A stretch of DNA of 64,000 bases from Melastoma dodecandrum (lineage: Eukaryota > Streptophyta > Magnoliopsida > Myrtales > Melastomataceae), in NCBI GenBank assembly GCA_029817715.1, contig JARUPY010000606.1, positions 5,952,001 through 6,016,000 on the forward strand, read 5' to 3'. This document shows, piece after piece, positions 25,318-37,173 of this stretch. The notes under the pieces are model-generated. The model ran no database searches. It had not been told where the DNA came from and saw only the letters and a list, made by a program, of their open reading frames with translations. Position numbers and translations under genes: made by a program. Positions within the stretch are counted from its first letter, which is position 1, and each line of letters starts with the position of its first letter.

Positions 25318-26395
25318 TATTGGGCCACCCGGATCTTCGCCGCGGAGTTAAATCAGAGTCCCAGCCCACCCGCGCGTCGGGTCGGATCTCAAAACCTCTT
25401 CTTTCTCTTCACCTGACTTCTTACGAGGATGTCCTAAATGTCACGTTCCTCATGCAGCGAAGCCATGGAAAATGCCCAGGGATCGGACCAAGGCGCTTCG
25501 CTTCGCAGGCCCCTATGGAACATTTGTCACTTGTCATTAGTTGTTTCCAGTGCTGGGTTGTTATAATCATGGGATTTTGTGACGTGGGTCGGTTGGAAGG
25601 AGAGACCTTTCCTGGTTTAGCAGTCGTCCGCGGCGCCTCCCGAGACCATCATCCTCGCCTTAAAGCCGAGAAATTGTTATGTGAAGGAAATGGCATGGCC
25701 CCAGTTGCATGTTTTGGTTGATCTGGGATTGTTTAGCAGGCTTTGGGTTGTGGTTTCCTGAGTATAGGCAGGTTATTTGCCAGGGGCAGCAGCAGGTGGT
25801 CTTTCCTTTTGGTTTTCTAATGCCTTACGTTTCACTTTGATCGACGGCTGCATCATGTTCATGTGCAGTACTCTGTGTTTGTCGATCACTCCAGGCGGGG
25901 GATTTTTGGTTGGTTCCGCTAGTGATGATCATCTTCTTTGTTTTTGGAGCAGATGATTCGGCTGTGGATAACTAACTATTGGTAGTCTGTGATGTGTTTG
26001 ATTAGCAGAATGGCCCAGATTTGGTACGCCAGGGATTAGGTAAAACTGCCCCATGCTTCCATTGTTGGGAAGTCAGATTAGTTTCCGGGTGGAGGAAGAG
26101 AGACAGGATTCTGCCGGATCGACTAGGGGGTATCCAAATCTCTGTCCTTGTTCCAAGTATTCTTGGGTTTTGAATGCTTATCTTCAATGTCCCTCACATG
26201 ACACACATCACTTTCCTTTCCTGTCGATTCTGTATGAGCTTTTGAGGGTGTGAGATCTGGCTAGAAGTGGTTTCTGCCCGACGCTTCAGTTATGATCCCT
26301 CAAAATACATAGGACTCAGATTATGAGGTTATTGTACATTATTACTCTGCTAGTTCTTCCGAGAATGTTGAAGTGCTTGTCAGAAAAATCCTCCT
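25318..26395. other. Intergenic, no gene recognised
   Basis: The left part is the promoter side of the minus-strand RING gene. The open frames around 25320-25721 and 26053-26253 show no known motif. The sequence is less AT-rich than most gaps here and could hold a leader or non-coding transcript, but there is no direct sign. Confidence 0.4.
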
Positions 26396-26706
26396 CTAGA
26401 GCCACAATGCGCCGGCACTTTTAAGCATAGGAACCAAAGACCTGTTAAGATGGAGACTCATGACCTCGTTGGCTCCCCCCACGAACTCCCCGCCAATGAA
26501 CACACCGGGAATGCCGGGTTGCACCCCCTCCTGACGAAGCCCTGTTCAACCTCCTTTTCTTTGGGGATCTTGTCGAGCTCGTAGACAGTAGAGTTCGCCC
26601 CGAACTCGCTGAGCAACGTCTTGATGGTGTGGCTCATGCAGCAGGTGCTCTTGCTGAAGATCACCACCGGCTTCTCCTTCACCATCTTCGCCACCCCGTC
26701 GGCCAT
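26396..26706 (-). pseudogene. CC-type (ROXY/class III) glutaredoxin with a one-base frameshift
   Basis: An intronless minus-strand glutaredoxin of the land-plant CC class. It opens MADGVAKMVKEKPVVIFSKS with active site CCMS, continues [28 protein letters not shown], and then shifts frame after GCNPA. The native frame would end in a stop at 26458. In the +1 frame the family C-terminus resumes ([18 protein letters not shown], then [14 protein letters not shown] and TAG at 26398-26396), including the ALWL end that in ROXY proteins supports interaction with TGA transcription factors. The break sits in a CCGG context around 26514-26522, where one G appears to be missing. Total length matches the usual 102-103 residues. 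It is either a recent pseudogene or a consensus error at a short G run. As written, the product would lack the GG motif and the TGA-contacting tail. Confidence 0.8.
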
Positions 26707-27857
26707 GGGGAAAAAAAGACTATCCCTTAACCCCGAGCTCCCTGCAGGCGGTGCCGGATATTATGGGAGGATTCCGCTTGGAAGACGATGGGGGAGTTTT
26801 CATTCGTTATCCAAGAGGGGCGGGAGAATATTGATGAGCTCCGGATAAATAGACAAAGATTCTGAATTCTCTCCATAAGGAAAGAAAGAAGGTGGAAAAA
26901 GAAAGAAGGAAATTACTTGTAATGCTGCTGCTTATCAGTCATGTTGGTTTCGTCTCTATATATATTCAAAAGACAACGCAGGTGTAAAATGATAAGAGTC
27001 ACCCCCAAAATATTACTTTTATTTCTTGTTAATATTATTTTCTTAAAAAAAAAATTATGCCTTCTCAATATACAATTTTACACTCCCAAGTGATTAATTA
27101 CTTTGCTCGTGGCATGGAATTTCCAAGTGTCATTACTTACTGATCCGATCATTATTCCCTCTGAGGGGAAATTAATATTATATGAGATTTCCCCACTTTC
27201 GGCTGCCTTTAAAGCACCCCAGAAATAAAATAAATAAAATGACCAAAATATTATATGGACGTAAAATATATTAAGGAACTTCCTCCTTATCACCTCCACT
27301 CCATTAAAGATATATATAGAGAGAGAGGAACTTGTATGTCCGTGGGCCCAGGCTTCTCTTTTAATGGGCTTAGAACGACAGAGCCTCGGCCCATACAATA
27401 ATCAGCATATTATGATTAGTTTTGTCTCCATCGATATTTTGAAGATGCTCTTTTTTTTGTCCCAACATTATTTCAAAATCATATATGCCCAACGTGATCA
27501 GACCCAACTTTGAATTTTCACCTTTTTCTTTTTTTACCTAAAGTCTAAGTCAGAATGTCGGTTCATATTTAATATATATCATATAAACAAACACAACCAG
27601 TGTAGTATAGTATATAATTGAAAGAACCATCTCGTTATTTGTACCTATTAAGTTTGTGTTCCGAAAATAGAAGGATAACTTGAGTCACATACAGCCTAAG
27701 GATCTTAAATTGTACACAAGTTATTGACGTGGTGGTCGGAATTTCAAATGTTCGGCCTAATTGTCGACGGTGACTAAGCCGCATGAACTCATGGTGCGCG
27801 ATCTTCTTGTTGTAGTTGTTGTAATAATCTCGTAAGATTTGATCTCAGAACCTGATT

Positions 27858-27893
27858 GTAGTAGTAGTAGTAGTAGTAGTGTTGGTAGTAGTA
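27858..27893. repeat. AGT/GTA trinucleotide microsatellite
   Basis: About ten nearly perfect gta units, with one gttg interruption near the right end. Intergenic. Confidence 0.85.
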
Positions 27894-28111
27894 ATATAAT
27901 GGGAACACACGCTCCCTTCAACAAATTCATCAATTTGACAAATATGTCGCTTTGTAGTGGTAGGAGAAAGAGTAGCTCATCATGCCATTCTTCAGTTGGT
28001 TCATTTCAAAAAGGCATTTTGGTGGCGGGGGGTCAAAAAAGTATTGTCAAATGTTAGGTGAGGTGAGGTGCATTCACACCCTCCTCCACAGTAAAATTTC
28101 TCCCTAACATT

Positions 28112-28131
28112 ATATATATATATATATATAA
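28112..28131. repeat. (TA)n microsatellite
   Basis: An uninterrupted alternating TA tract of about ten units in the region upstream of the kinase gene. Confidence 0.85.
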
Positions 28132-28916
28132 CGTAAAAATTATTATTATGATTTTTTTTTGCCTCTCTCTGTCTCTCTTCCTTTCCCACCCACAGAAAAA
28201 GAGACACGAACACGACACCCGCAAAATTTTTTCTTCCTCGATTCGTTGATCTGCCACACTGCCCGACCTTTCACTCCAATCCCTCAACCCCCATCCCCAC
28301 CTGAAATTCGTTTGTCCGCGTGGGGCAAGTGTAAAGGCAGACACTTTCCTTCGGATCCCGTCTCGGGTCGGTTCCGTATCACCCCACTCTGTGATTACGG
28401 AGGTGGTGTGGTGTTAGCTTGAATCCGATTTCACTTGGCTTTCCCAGCTCGTCTCTGAACTTCCGGTTGTTGGGTTTAGGTATTTTTTGCGAGGATTTCT
28501 TAGTGGGTCGTTGCTAGATTCACGATTTGGTTGTGGGGGGAGGGGGGAGATGTAGATGAGAAGTGTTCAGCTTTGGGACTCATTGGGTTTTGAATCGCTG
28601 GCTAATTCGAGTTTTGGGTTGGTGCTTGTGGGGTTGAATTTTGGTTTTTGGTGAGGATTTCGTCGTGGGCCAGTGATATATTGGGGGATTAGTGGATGTT
28701 TGGGATCGTCATCCGATCTTGTGGGGTTTTTCTGGGAGGCGGGGTTGATTTTTTCAGGGGAGGTGGATCGATGAGTAGATTGAGAGGTCTTGATCGTGGG
28801 GAGGTTATATGATTCGACTGAATTTCGCGAGGGTGGGGTAAAGAATTCTTTTGCAGTTTGAATCTTTTTTTTTTTGGCTTTTTAGGGGGTTGGATTTGTA
28901 AAGGTGGAGTTGGAAT

Positions 28917-31593
28917 ATGGGTGGTTGTTTCCCTTGTTTTGAATCGTCTGATAAAAAGGGTGGCGCGGTGAAGGACGTGGTCAAGAAGGATTCGGCCAAG
29001 GAAAATTCAGCTGCTGCACAGCCTCATCACGTTAGCCGGACCAGTTCAGGTAAACATGATCTTAGGATATGAATAATTTTGTCCATAATCTTTGCGGTTT
29101 CTTCATCCGAGGTTATCGGATATTGTGGAGGGAGAAACTTGGTGCTCATACGGTCTGTATGGATATGTCATAACTAGGCATGCTAATTATTGGCTACTCT
29201 GGCCTATTTGCAGACGCCCTTGTTTTGTAGTTGAGAATAACCACTAGGTTCCTTTTGTATCACGGCGTGCTGCCTTTGCCTGTCAAAGTTGTTTAAGTAA
29301 ATGTTCCAAATTCTTCACATTTCTTAGCTTCCAGTGGTGAAGAAAGCTTTATATTATCTCGAATGACAATTTTCAGTGGCATCGACTATGTAGATCTTTT
29401 ACTTAAATTGAGAAAAAAAGTAAGCAATGTTGATCTTTTACTGTGTGGATTGAGCTATATATGGTCATTATCTAGGGGATTTATTCTAACGAGTGGGTGC
29501 ACTTTGGTTTGTATTCACTTTGGAGGACTTCATGTATACCCATGAATGACCTGTTCCGTGTACTTATGTCTCCTAGTGACCACCTTCCTTTTTCTTAGAG
29601 AAACCTTCTTGCTTGTTAGGTCTAGTATGGCAATTGGTTATTCATTTTGCTTATCTTGTGATAGACAAAGCTAAATTACGGAACAACGCTGACTCAAAGA
29701 AGGACCCCGTCACCCCAAAAGACAAGCCGGCTGCTCATATTGCAGCTCATACATTTACCTTCAGAGAATTAGCTGTTGCAGCAAAAAATTTTAGACCAGA
29801 ATGCTTGCTGGGGGAAGGTGGATTTGGCCGAGTGTACAAGGGTCGCTTAGAGAGCACAGGGCAGGTGGGGTTTTCAGCTGAAGTGATATGCTTTGATTTT
29901 TTCCCTTTCTGAGAGCTTACTAGTTTGAGCGACGTGGTTTGCAGGTTGTTGCTATTAAACAGCTAGACCGAAATGGACTTCAAGGAAACAGGGAGTTCTT
30001 GGTAGAGGTCCTCATGCTGAGCCTGTTACACCATCAAAATCTCGTGAACTTGATTGGATACTGTGCGGATGGAGACCAACGCCTTCTTATTTACGAGTTT
30101 ATGCCACTGGGGTCTCTTGAGGATCACTTACATGGTAAAAAGACATTGTATATTTGTTAAATTTATATTGGCATCAAGCGATTGACTTTGACTGAGCTTT
30201 AAACTTCACATATTTTGCAACAGTTTCCTGTTATGCCTTCTCTTAACTCATTGAGAATTATATGATTTTATAATCCATACATTGAAGATGGTTTTTTTTC
30301 CTCTAACCAAGGGCATGGTAAATATTCATCAAACTGCTTAACTGAACCATGTACCTGAAATTGAATATCTTAAGCGTGCGTGTATTGATGATTTGGAGTT
30401 GTGAATAGTCTACGAGACAATGAATTCAGAAATATGGATGGGTTCTTCATGAACGGCTAAAAATAAACTAGATTGATGATTTGGAGGTCCATGCCATTTT
30501 AAATGATTTGTTTTGTTGTAGATCTGCCGCCTGATAAGGAACCTCTAAGCTGGAACACCAGGATGAAGATAGCTGCTGGTGCAGCCAGGGGTCTGGAATA
30601 TTTGCATGACAAAGCGAATCCTCCAGTGATATACAGGGACTTAAAGTCTTCCAATATTCTTCTGGATGAGGGTTACCATCCAAAGTTGTCAGACTTCGGC
30701 CTTGCCAAATTGGGTCCTGTTGGTGACAAGACGCATGTTTCGACACGAGTTATGGGCACTTATGGCTACTGTGCTCCTGAATACGCAATGACTGGCCAAC
30801 TCACCTTGAAATCTGATGTATATAGTTTTGGAGTTGTCCTTCTTGAGATTATCACCGGTCGTAAGGCGATCGACAGCACTAGGCCTCCGGGGGAGCAAAA
30901 TCTGGTTGCATGGGTAAGATTATCTTTTTTGGTTATATCGCATTTCTTAGAAAGGATTATAGACTTAGGAGGATCTTATCCTGTTCATGCTTTGTGCACA
31001 TGGATTTGTAGGCACGTCCCCTATTTAAAGACCGGAGGAAGTTCCCAAAGATGGCCGATCCTTTGCTTCAAGGTCGATATCCCATGCGAGGGCTCTACCA
31101 AGCTCTTGCCGTAGCAGCCATGTGTTTACAAGAACAAGCTGCGACCAGGCCTCTGATCGGAGACGTGGTAACTGCTCTGACTTACCTGGCATCCCAAACT
31201 TATGACCCGAACGCCGTACCCGCCCACGACAACAAAGTTGGGCCACCCGCTATCAGGACCAGAGACGGGCTAGAAGGCTCAGACCATGGTTCCCCCTCGG
31301 GTTACAGAAACTCCCCCGATTTCCGGAGAAGAGACAACGGATGGGGAAGGAGCATCGACCGTGAATCTGCCCGGAGCGAGAATGGCTGCTCGTCCGGGAG
31401 AAAATCAGCGTACGACGACTCCGAGAAGCAGGAATCGGTGGATAGCCCTGGAGGCGGAAGAACTAGGGAGACCCCGAGGAACCGGGACCTTGACAGGGAG
31501 CGTGCCGTGGCAGAAGCCAAGGTCTGGGGAGAGAACTGGAGGGAAAAGAAGAGAGCCACCGGCGTGGGAAGCTTCGAAGCGACGAATGAGTGA
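28917..31593 (+). CDS. PBL27: Receptor-like cytoplasmic kinase VII, PBL27-like
   Basis: Five exons (28917-29049, 29665-29864, 29945-30134, 30522-30913, 31012-31593) join in phase into 498 residues. The N-terminus MGGCFPCF has the Gly2 and nearby Cys expected for myristoylation and palmitoylation at the plasma membrane. The kinase domain is complete: glycine loop [21 protein letters not shown] lysine, catalytic [22 protein letters not shown], activation segment [21 protein letters not shown], and [19 protein letters not shown]. The Ser/Arg-rich tail ends [18 protein letters not shown]. The LPPDKEPL insert and the tail match Arabidopsis PBL27 better than PBS1. PBL27 is known to link the chitin receptor CERK1 to a MAPK cascade; the same role here is inferred. 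The GDK site in the activation segment, cut by AvrPphB-type proteases in this family, is intact. No defect seen. Confidence 0.93.
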
Positions 31594-32910
31594 AAGTCTT
31601 TCCCGTCCCCAAATCTTCCCAACCAAGCGCAGCTGCAAAGGGAATGAGCGGGAGTTGTTGTACCTCGTATGAGCAAGTCCTCTTTTTTTTTTTAACAATC
31701 ACATTGGGTTTTGAAGGCCTCCTCTTCATTCTTAGCGTTGGAAGTTACATCAAACCGGTGAGAAGAAGAAGGTGGGTCTGGTGGAGTGGATGGGGGCTTC
31801 CACCCAAACTGCTTATTTTCATCCTTTGTATGTAATTATGATGGGGTTTCTCTTCTCTACAACTATGGTTTTCAGCTGCAGATCGAAGCTCGTTATGCGG
31901 TCAAGTCCTAAACGGACAAATGCTTAAAACCATGCTAGAGAGAGAGAGAGAGAGGGTTTTTTCCTCTTTGTCTGGATTGACAGATGAAATTCCCCTCATG
32001 CCCTCAGAAATAAGGTTACAGCACTAAATCCTCCAAACAGATAAGTCCCTCCCGAGGATAAAAAGGTATATTAGCGGCTCCTAGCGGGGAGTTACGGAAA
32101 GAAGGGGGTGGTGAGGATGTTGTTGGTTAAGGTTTGCTCTCGCGATTGGTTGTTGGAGTATTGCCCGAGGAGGCGGAGGCCGAGGTAGCATTCGTTCCTT
32201 GCAGCAGTATATCGGGGCAATGCTAAATGTTGCACCCGATAATGTGTCAAGTTGTTGTAATTCGAGGGAAATGATTGTTAGTTCTTTGAATGGTCGGACC
32301 TCTGCGCACCTGGCGATGTTTTTGTCACTGATCGATGCACCGAATGCGTCCATTTTTCTTGTGGAAGTTTGCATAGAGAGGGAGTTGGTCGGATTCAGGA
32401 ATGTTCTGTGGAGCTCTGCGCCTGTGTTATGGCTGGCAACCGTGTCGCTTTATGTTCTTTTGGTGGAGCTGGTTTTGTTTTCAGCCTTGTTCAGTAGTGG
32501 CAGCTGGCGACATTTCGATTGTTGTTGTAATTGGTATATACCACATTTGAAAAGTGACTCCTACTGCGAAAGTTAAAAAGAAAATAGAGTGATTTCTTAT
32601 TAGTGTTTTATGCATCGGGTGATATATCAGTCATTTGGCAGGTTGGAAGGGTTTATCCATTTCTCTTTGTATGCTGAACTGTTTCCTACATGAACCGCCC
32701 AGTAACGTGTTTAGCAGCTATTTTTTTGGTGGAAATGCTACTGTTTGTTCAAGCTTCAAATGTGCTTGGACAAGATTCGGGATGTTCTGTTTGATTAATC
32801 TGCTGATTCGGATCTAGTTGTCCGCTTGTGATTTTGGGGTGCTCAAACATGTCGCCTGATGTTTCTTAATTTTGAGCAGACTTCTAAATGTTTTGTCCTG
32901 TTGTTTGTAG
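31594..32910. other. Kinase 3' UTR and region ahead of the lipase pseudogene
   Basis: Contains the 3' UTR of the kinase gene and a GA microsatellite at about 31935-31953. A 125-codon frame at 32199-32576 has a hydrophobic end but no family I recognise, and it lies out of context. I looked for a signal-peptide exon of the downstream lipase here and could not identify one convincingly. Confidence 0.4.
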
Positions 32911-32933
32911 AGCTCAAGATCAAGCCTTTGGAA

Positions 32934-33040
32934 AGTAGCCCACATTACAATCGTACACATGCAACGATCATCGTTGAATATGCATCTGCAGTAAGTACGA
33001 TGTCGGTTTGGTGCTGTTAATATGTAACTCGATCTATAAT
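32934..33040 (+). repeat. Lipase exon repeat, copy 1
   Basis: About 107 bases covering the end of a lipase exon and its donor plus intron start, repeated at 35066-35174 with roughly nine-tenths identity by eye. The match begins sharply at agtagccc and ends at ctataat. Confidence 0.85.
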
Positions 33041-33099
33041 ACCCGTTGAGCAGGTATCCGCTCAGATTGGTGTGATCCACTGATATTATGGAAACCAAT

Positions 33100-35065
33100 C
33101 AATGGGAATTGTCCTAATGAACCTGGACACCTCCCACGAAGTTTTTTCCATAAAAATTAGACAAGGCTCTCAGATATTATTCTGATAATAAATCATGCGA
33201 TGATGACGTATGCGTAAGAAATGCGTTGTTGTACCGCTTGAGAAGTGTGTTGCTACACTACAGTAAAGTCGTATTGCATTACCGCGCTACAATTACCAAA
33301 CGAGAGAATAATTATTATTTCAGCTTAATTGCTGTGATTTTATCATATTTATGATAAAATCTATTTTCTTATTCGGATAATTATGTATGGGATCATATAG
33401 CTATGTTTGGAGACATTTGGAAATAGAATCTCTAATTATAAAGGCATATTCTATCTCTACGGCCATTAAGGAATAATGTTATTTCTATTTTGCCGTTGAT
33501 AATAATTAAAATAATAATCAAACAATATGATTGGATCAAATCATACGAATTAGGAAAGCTGATAAATATTCCTTTCCTTCTTGGTCGTTGTGGCAGTTAA
33601 GCAGCTGGCTGAACCTAATTACGGCATGCTGAAAGCTGGTTTTGGGAAAACAAATTATCTTATTCATTCCCTATTAAAACCAGACGATATTCATACACTC
33701 TATAATGAATTTGTGTGATATGTGTGGTTATCCAAAGCCTGTGTGATCTGTGTGAAGCTTTAAGGAGCTGTGTGATCGGCGGAAACGGAAGGTGCTAAGT
33801 AATCGCCTGGTTCTTACATCTGGCAATCTGCATGTGGGAGTGCCAAGGGCTGTGTACCATCTTGGTCGTCGTGAGAGGGATTGTGTGTCCTCGGTGCGTT
33901 CAACGAGCGACTGGCGAATCGTCTAAGGGAAGCTAAGTGAATACATGTGCTGATCTCAGTAACCAGTTGCTGACCCATCGGCAAGAAGCCGTTCTTGTCG
34001 TGTCTTTTCGTAGGAAGTCTCGAACCCATGGAATTTGAGCAGTTAGACACGCACATGCGGGTGCGCGCCAGAAGTCTCGTACTTGCAGGATAGAGCAAGA
34101 GTTGGGAACGCCGCTGGAGTGGAAAGAGATCCTCCCGAGCACAGGGGTGCTGTGCATAAATCTCGATCTCCTGATACAGAGGGACAGTCGAGCAGGTTGC
34201 GTGGGAGCCGACGGAGCTGAAAATTCCACCTTAGGTACTGAGTGTGCAGTGCAGTGAGTCACGGCTATGGTAACCGTGCACATCCGAATTGAGTGTAGGA
34301 CCGATACCGCGACTTCGCTGTGCGAGAAGTCAGGTTCCGCGGTGTGAGGAACTAATGCCTTTTTATCTCTTTTGTTCTCTGATTCTTTGTGGTTGTCTCT
34401 TGAGTGCTTACAGGCTCATCTTGAGAAGAGACAAAAGTTGTGTGGAAATCCTCTGCCGAGCTATTAAGTGCTGAAGGATTCATCTACTGTGAACCAGAAA
34501 CGGGCTGCTCTTTGAAAAGTCGTTCTATCACTGTAAGGAATTATTTGTGAGGATTTATACTCTAACACAACGTTGTCTTTGTATTTTGATATACAGACTT
34601 ACGTCTAAGCAACAACGTGCTGTGTGGAAATCCTTTGAGCTATCATATGCTGAGTGTGAGCATCATTCTGCTGGAAACGAGAAGGTGTCCATTGTGTGAT
34701 GAGCTGATCTTTGCCCAGAAGTGATCTTCTCTTGTAAAGGATTTTAAACTCACTTGTTGAGATACCAAAAACTTAGTGCAAAAGGTTCATTTGCACCCAT
34801 TATATTTATATAGTGGAATCACGTCTACGGTGGAAAGTGGAAGTAAGTCGATTAAGGCCGAACCACTATAAAACAACTGTGTCCCTTACGATCGTGCTTA
34901 CATCCATACGAGTATCTAACGATCAAAATCGTAACGCTTATAGCGAGCCGACCTCACTTCTGAGAAACGATTTGCTGTGACACAGTACGCTTTCGCATAC
35001 GCTGAAAAATGGCGAAAAAGTGATAAACGCTAAATGCCACTCTTAGTGTACATAAATGATCCAAC
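33100..35065. mobile_element. LTR-like insertion inside the lipase pseudogene
   Basis: About 1.9 kb without lipase homology separates the two exon copies. The right part contains gccgaaccactataaaac (about 34857-34874), a signature I associate with the R/U5 side of plant Ty1/copia LTRs, and the segment ends ...gatccaaca immediately before the second exon copy, compatible with a CA terminus. No gag or pol frame is present, so a solo or partial LTR is the likeliest reading. The left end could not be fixed. Confidence 0.45.
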
Positions 35066-35174
35066 AGTAGCCCACATTACAATCGTACACTTGCCACAAT
35101 CATCGTTGAATACGCATCTGCAGTAAGTGCGATGTCGGTTTGGTGCATTGTTAATATGTAACTTGATCTATAAT
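35066..35174 (+). repeat. Lipase exon repeat, copy 2
   Basis: Second copy of the exon segment at 32934-33040. Still reads SSPHYNRT and EYASA followed by a donor-like gtaagt, so it diverged after the exon was functional. Confidence 0.85.
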
Positions 35175-36122
35175 TCTCCACTAAGAAGAGTTGATTCACA
35201 CGAATAATCATATCTCACATGTAATGGATCTTGGCCTTGTAGGTGCATGTATCAGACCTAATGTAACTTTTTACTTGGACATGCAAAATATGTCATAGGA
35301 AGACTGTGGTATTTGTAGTAGTTTCAGTAGAGTTTCAAAATTTTCACCGGATGAGATAAGGACCTGGACTACTAACTCTGTGAATAATGAAATTGATTGC
35401 AAATTCTTTGATGTAGGGATTTGAAATAATTCAGCTAATCGTGGAGATAAAGCATTGCTTACAGGTATTTGTGTGTTATGAGCATTTTCTGCTATAAGGT
35501 TGTTTTTAACTTTTCTCTTTTGTTTCTGCAATTTCTTATTAATTTCTAGCAGGCATTGTGGGAGTTGCAGAAGATCTCAATGCGATTGTCACTGCATTTA
35601 GAGGCACCCATGAAAGCAGGTGTTCTCATGTTGTAAAATCACTAAGTAAACTAGGACTCTCTCTCTGGTTACGCTTTCCAATATGCTCTTATTGGGGTCG
35701 TACCAATTAGTTTGATGGCTTTAGTGCATTTAGTTTGTCAAAGTATATTGGTCATGGATGCCGATTCATTGTCTTTGCTCATTGATGATGATTGCAGCAT
35801 ACAGAATTGGATCAATGGCCTTTATTGGAAGCAGCTTGTCTTAAATTATCCTGGAATGCCTGATGCTATGTTTGTTAGCATATGGGATTTTCTTTTCCCA
35901 TTAGTTCTTTCCATGAAAAGAATGAAACTGACCGCTATTATGTTTCGTTTTCAGGTACACCGTGGATTATACTTTGCATGCCATAATACAACCACGCGTA
36001 CTAGAAATTTGAATGCTGTGGAAAAAGCAAAGGAGTTTTATGGAGATATAAGCATCATTATGACTGGGCATTCCACGGGAGGGGCTATGGCAGCCTTTTG
36101 TGGATTCGATTTAACCTACAAC

Positions 36123-37173
36123 TGAAATAGATTTGAAAAATCTACAACTCTCTTTACTGAGCGAGACTGTAAGGATCACAAAACTTTCTGCAAACTCAAT
36201 TGGATTGAGTAGTAGAGATAGATTTTGTGCCTAATGTCAGTTTCATTCTGTGCTAGTTTTCCATTGTCTATCAATTTGATATCTGGATAAAGTGGTAAAC
36301 AATAATTTTCTTTAGCGGATACCATAAATCATCTATAGAACCGGCGGGCTTTTGGTATATCTCAGTTTTATTGTGTAACACTTAGTGGCATATTTTCTGA
36401 ATACAACTTGTTTGCATTGCAAACAATTGCTTTTTTCCGTCAGCTAAATTAAAATTCTTGAGGATTGTTGCCGTTGAATTGCACTGTGAGACTTTGCAGC
36501 TTTCAGGATTTTTTTAGCATTACCTCAACTTCTTTCAGATTAGTCTAAGCATTCATTACACCAATGGGGTTCAGGACATGGCAAATCTCCATGCATTAGG
36601 TCCAACACAAAGTCCTTGGTTAACAAAAGGTGATAGAGTCCTCCTCTTGGTTTCTTCCTCTAACTATGATGTGATTCAGACTGGAGAGACGACTAGCATA
36701 GTCTTGCTGGGAATCAGCAATCCATTATTTATATAGTTTTCCTATTAATTTAGAAGATGCCATGCCTCAGCAAGTTTCCAATTTGCTTTGGCTTACATAA
36801 AGTTTGTCCTGAAATCCTAGAAAGGAAGAATGTATGAACATTTGTAACTAATTTATGGTATGTTTTCGTTGATGTTATGACTCTGGTTGAAATTTTAATT
36901 ATTTGGATGAGTGCTTATTAATAATAGTAAAAATATATGTTGTCATTATCTTCTCAAACCTTGAGATTTCAGCCAATATCCCAAAAACATCCGCTTACAG
37001 GGTTGCATGTTCTACAGCTCTCCGAAAGTGAGACAAGAAGTTGTATGTCGTACAAATATATGGCGGCATGGCTGGCTCGAGGTAAATTTCGCTCATCATG
37101 GGTTGGCGTCTGAATTGTTGTTGGCTGTGGGAATCTGCCTACTCTTTCTGCAAGAGGAACATGCCATCCAGAG
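36123..37173. other. Gap after the lipase pseudogene, with a LINE relic
   Basis: AT-rich; no further lipase exons. It contains the short LINE relic at about 36550-36665, and otherwise nothing recognised. Confidence 0.45.
36550..36665 (-). mobile_element. Highly decayed LINE RNase H tail
   Basis: On the minus strand the segment reads EEDSITFC, a stop, then CMEICHVLN, clearly related to EEDSITFCYPPDYV and LLRGDIPCFEP of the 2.8-kb LINE tail. It is a fourth, older copy of the same 3' end. Confidence 0.6.

Larger units (their letters stand above)
26707..28916. other. Intergenic region upstream of glutaredoxin (-) and kinase (+)
   Basis: A divergent promoter region. The middle (about 27000-27850) is AT-rich without recognisable genes. 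Simple repeats: an AGT-type microsatellite at about 27858-27893, an at/ag tract at 27308-27329, and a (TA)n tract at about 28112-28131. From about 28150 the sequence becomes CT-rich and then G-rich and probably belongs to the transcribed leader of the kinase gene. Confidence 0.5.
32911..36122 (+). pseudogene. Class-3 lipase pseudogene, 3' truncated
   Basis: Remnant exons of a plant secreted class-3 (alpha/beta hydrolase) triacylglycerol lipase. In order: LKIKPLESSPHYNRT..IIVEYASA (32911-32990), a second copy of this exon (35066-35130), VHVSDLM-stop-LFTWTC (from 35243, TAA at 35264-35266), GFEIIQLIVEIKHCLQ (about 35429-35495), GIVGVAEDLNAIVTAFRGTHES (35552-35619), SIQNWINGLYWKQLVLNYPGMPDAM (about 35799-35875), and VHRGLYFACHNTTT..AVEKAKEFYGDISII with the nucleophile elbow GHSTG (35955-36122). 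The exons that should carry the catalytic Asp and His are not found before the next gene. With the in-frame stop, the duplicated exon and an LTR-like insertion, the locus cannot give an active lipase. The first (signal peptide) exon was not identified. Confidence 0.85.

Noticed and set aside
24988..25416. 142-codon + strand frame overlapping the RING exon
   Set aside because: Antisense of a GC-rich exon whose minus-strand product has a clear RING domain; no motif on the + strand.
31302..31729. Several overlapping minus-strand frames over the kinase tail
   Set aside because: The + strand is the last exon of the PBL27-like kinase; the reverse frames are open because of GC-rich codon bias.
32199..32576. 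125-codon + strand frame with hydrophobic end
   Set aside because: No known domain and no splice-compatible link to the lipase exons; not enough to call a gene.
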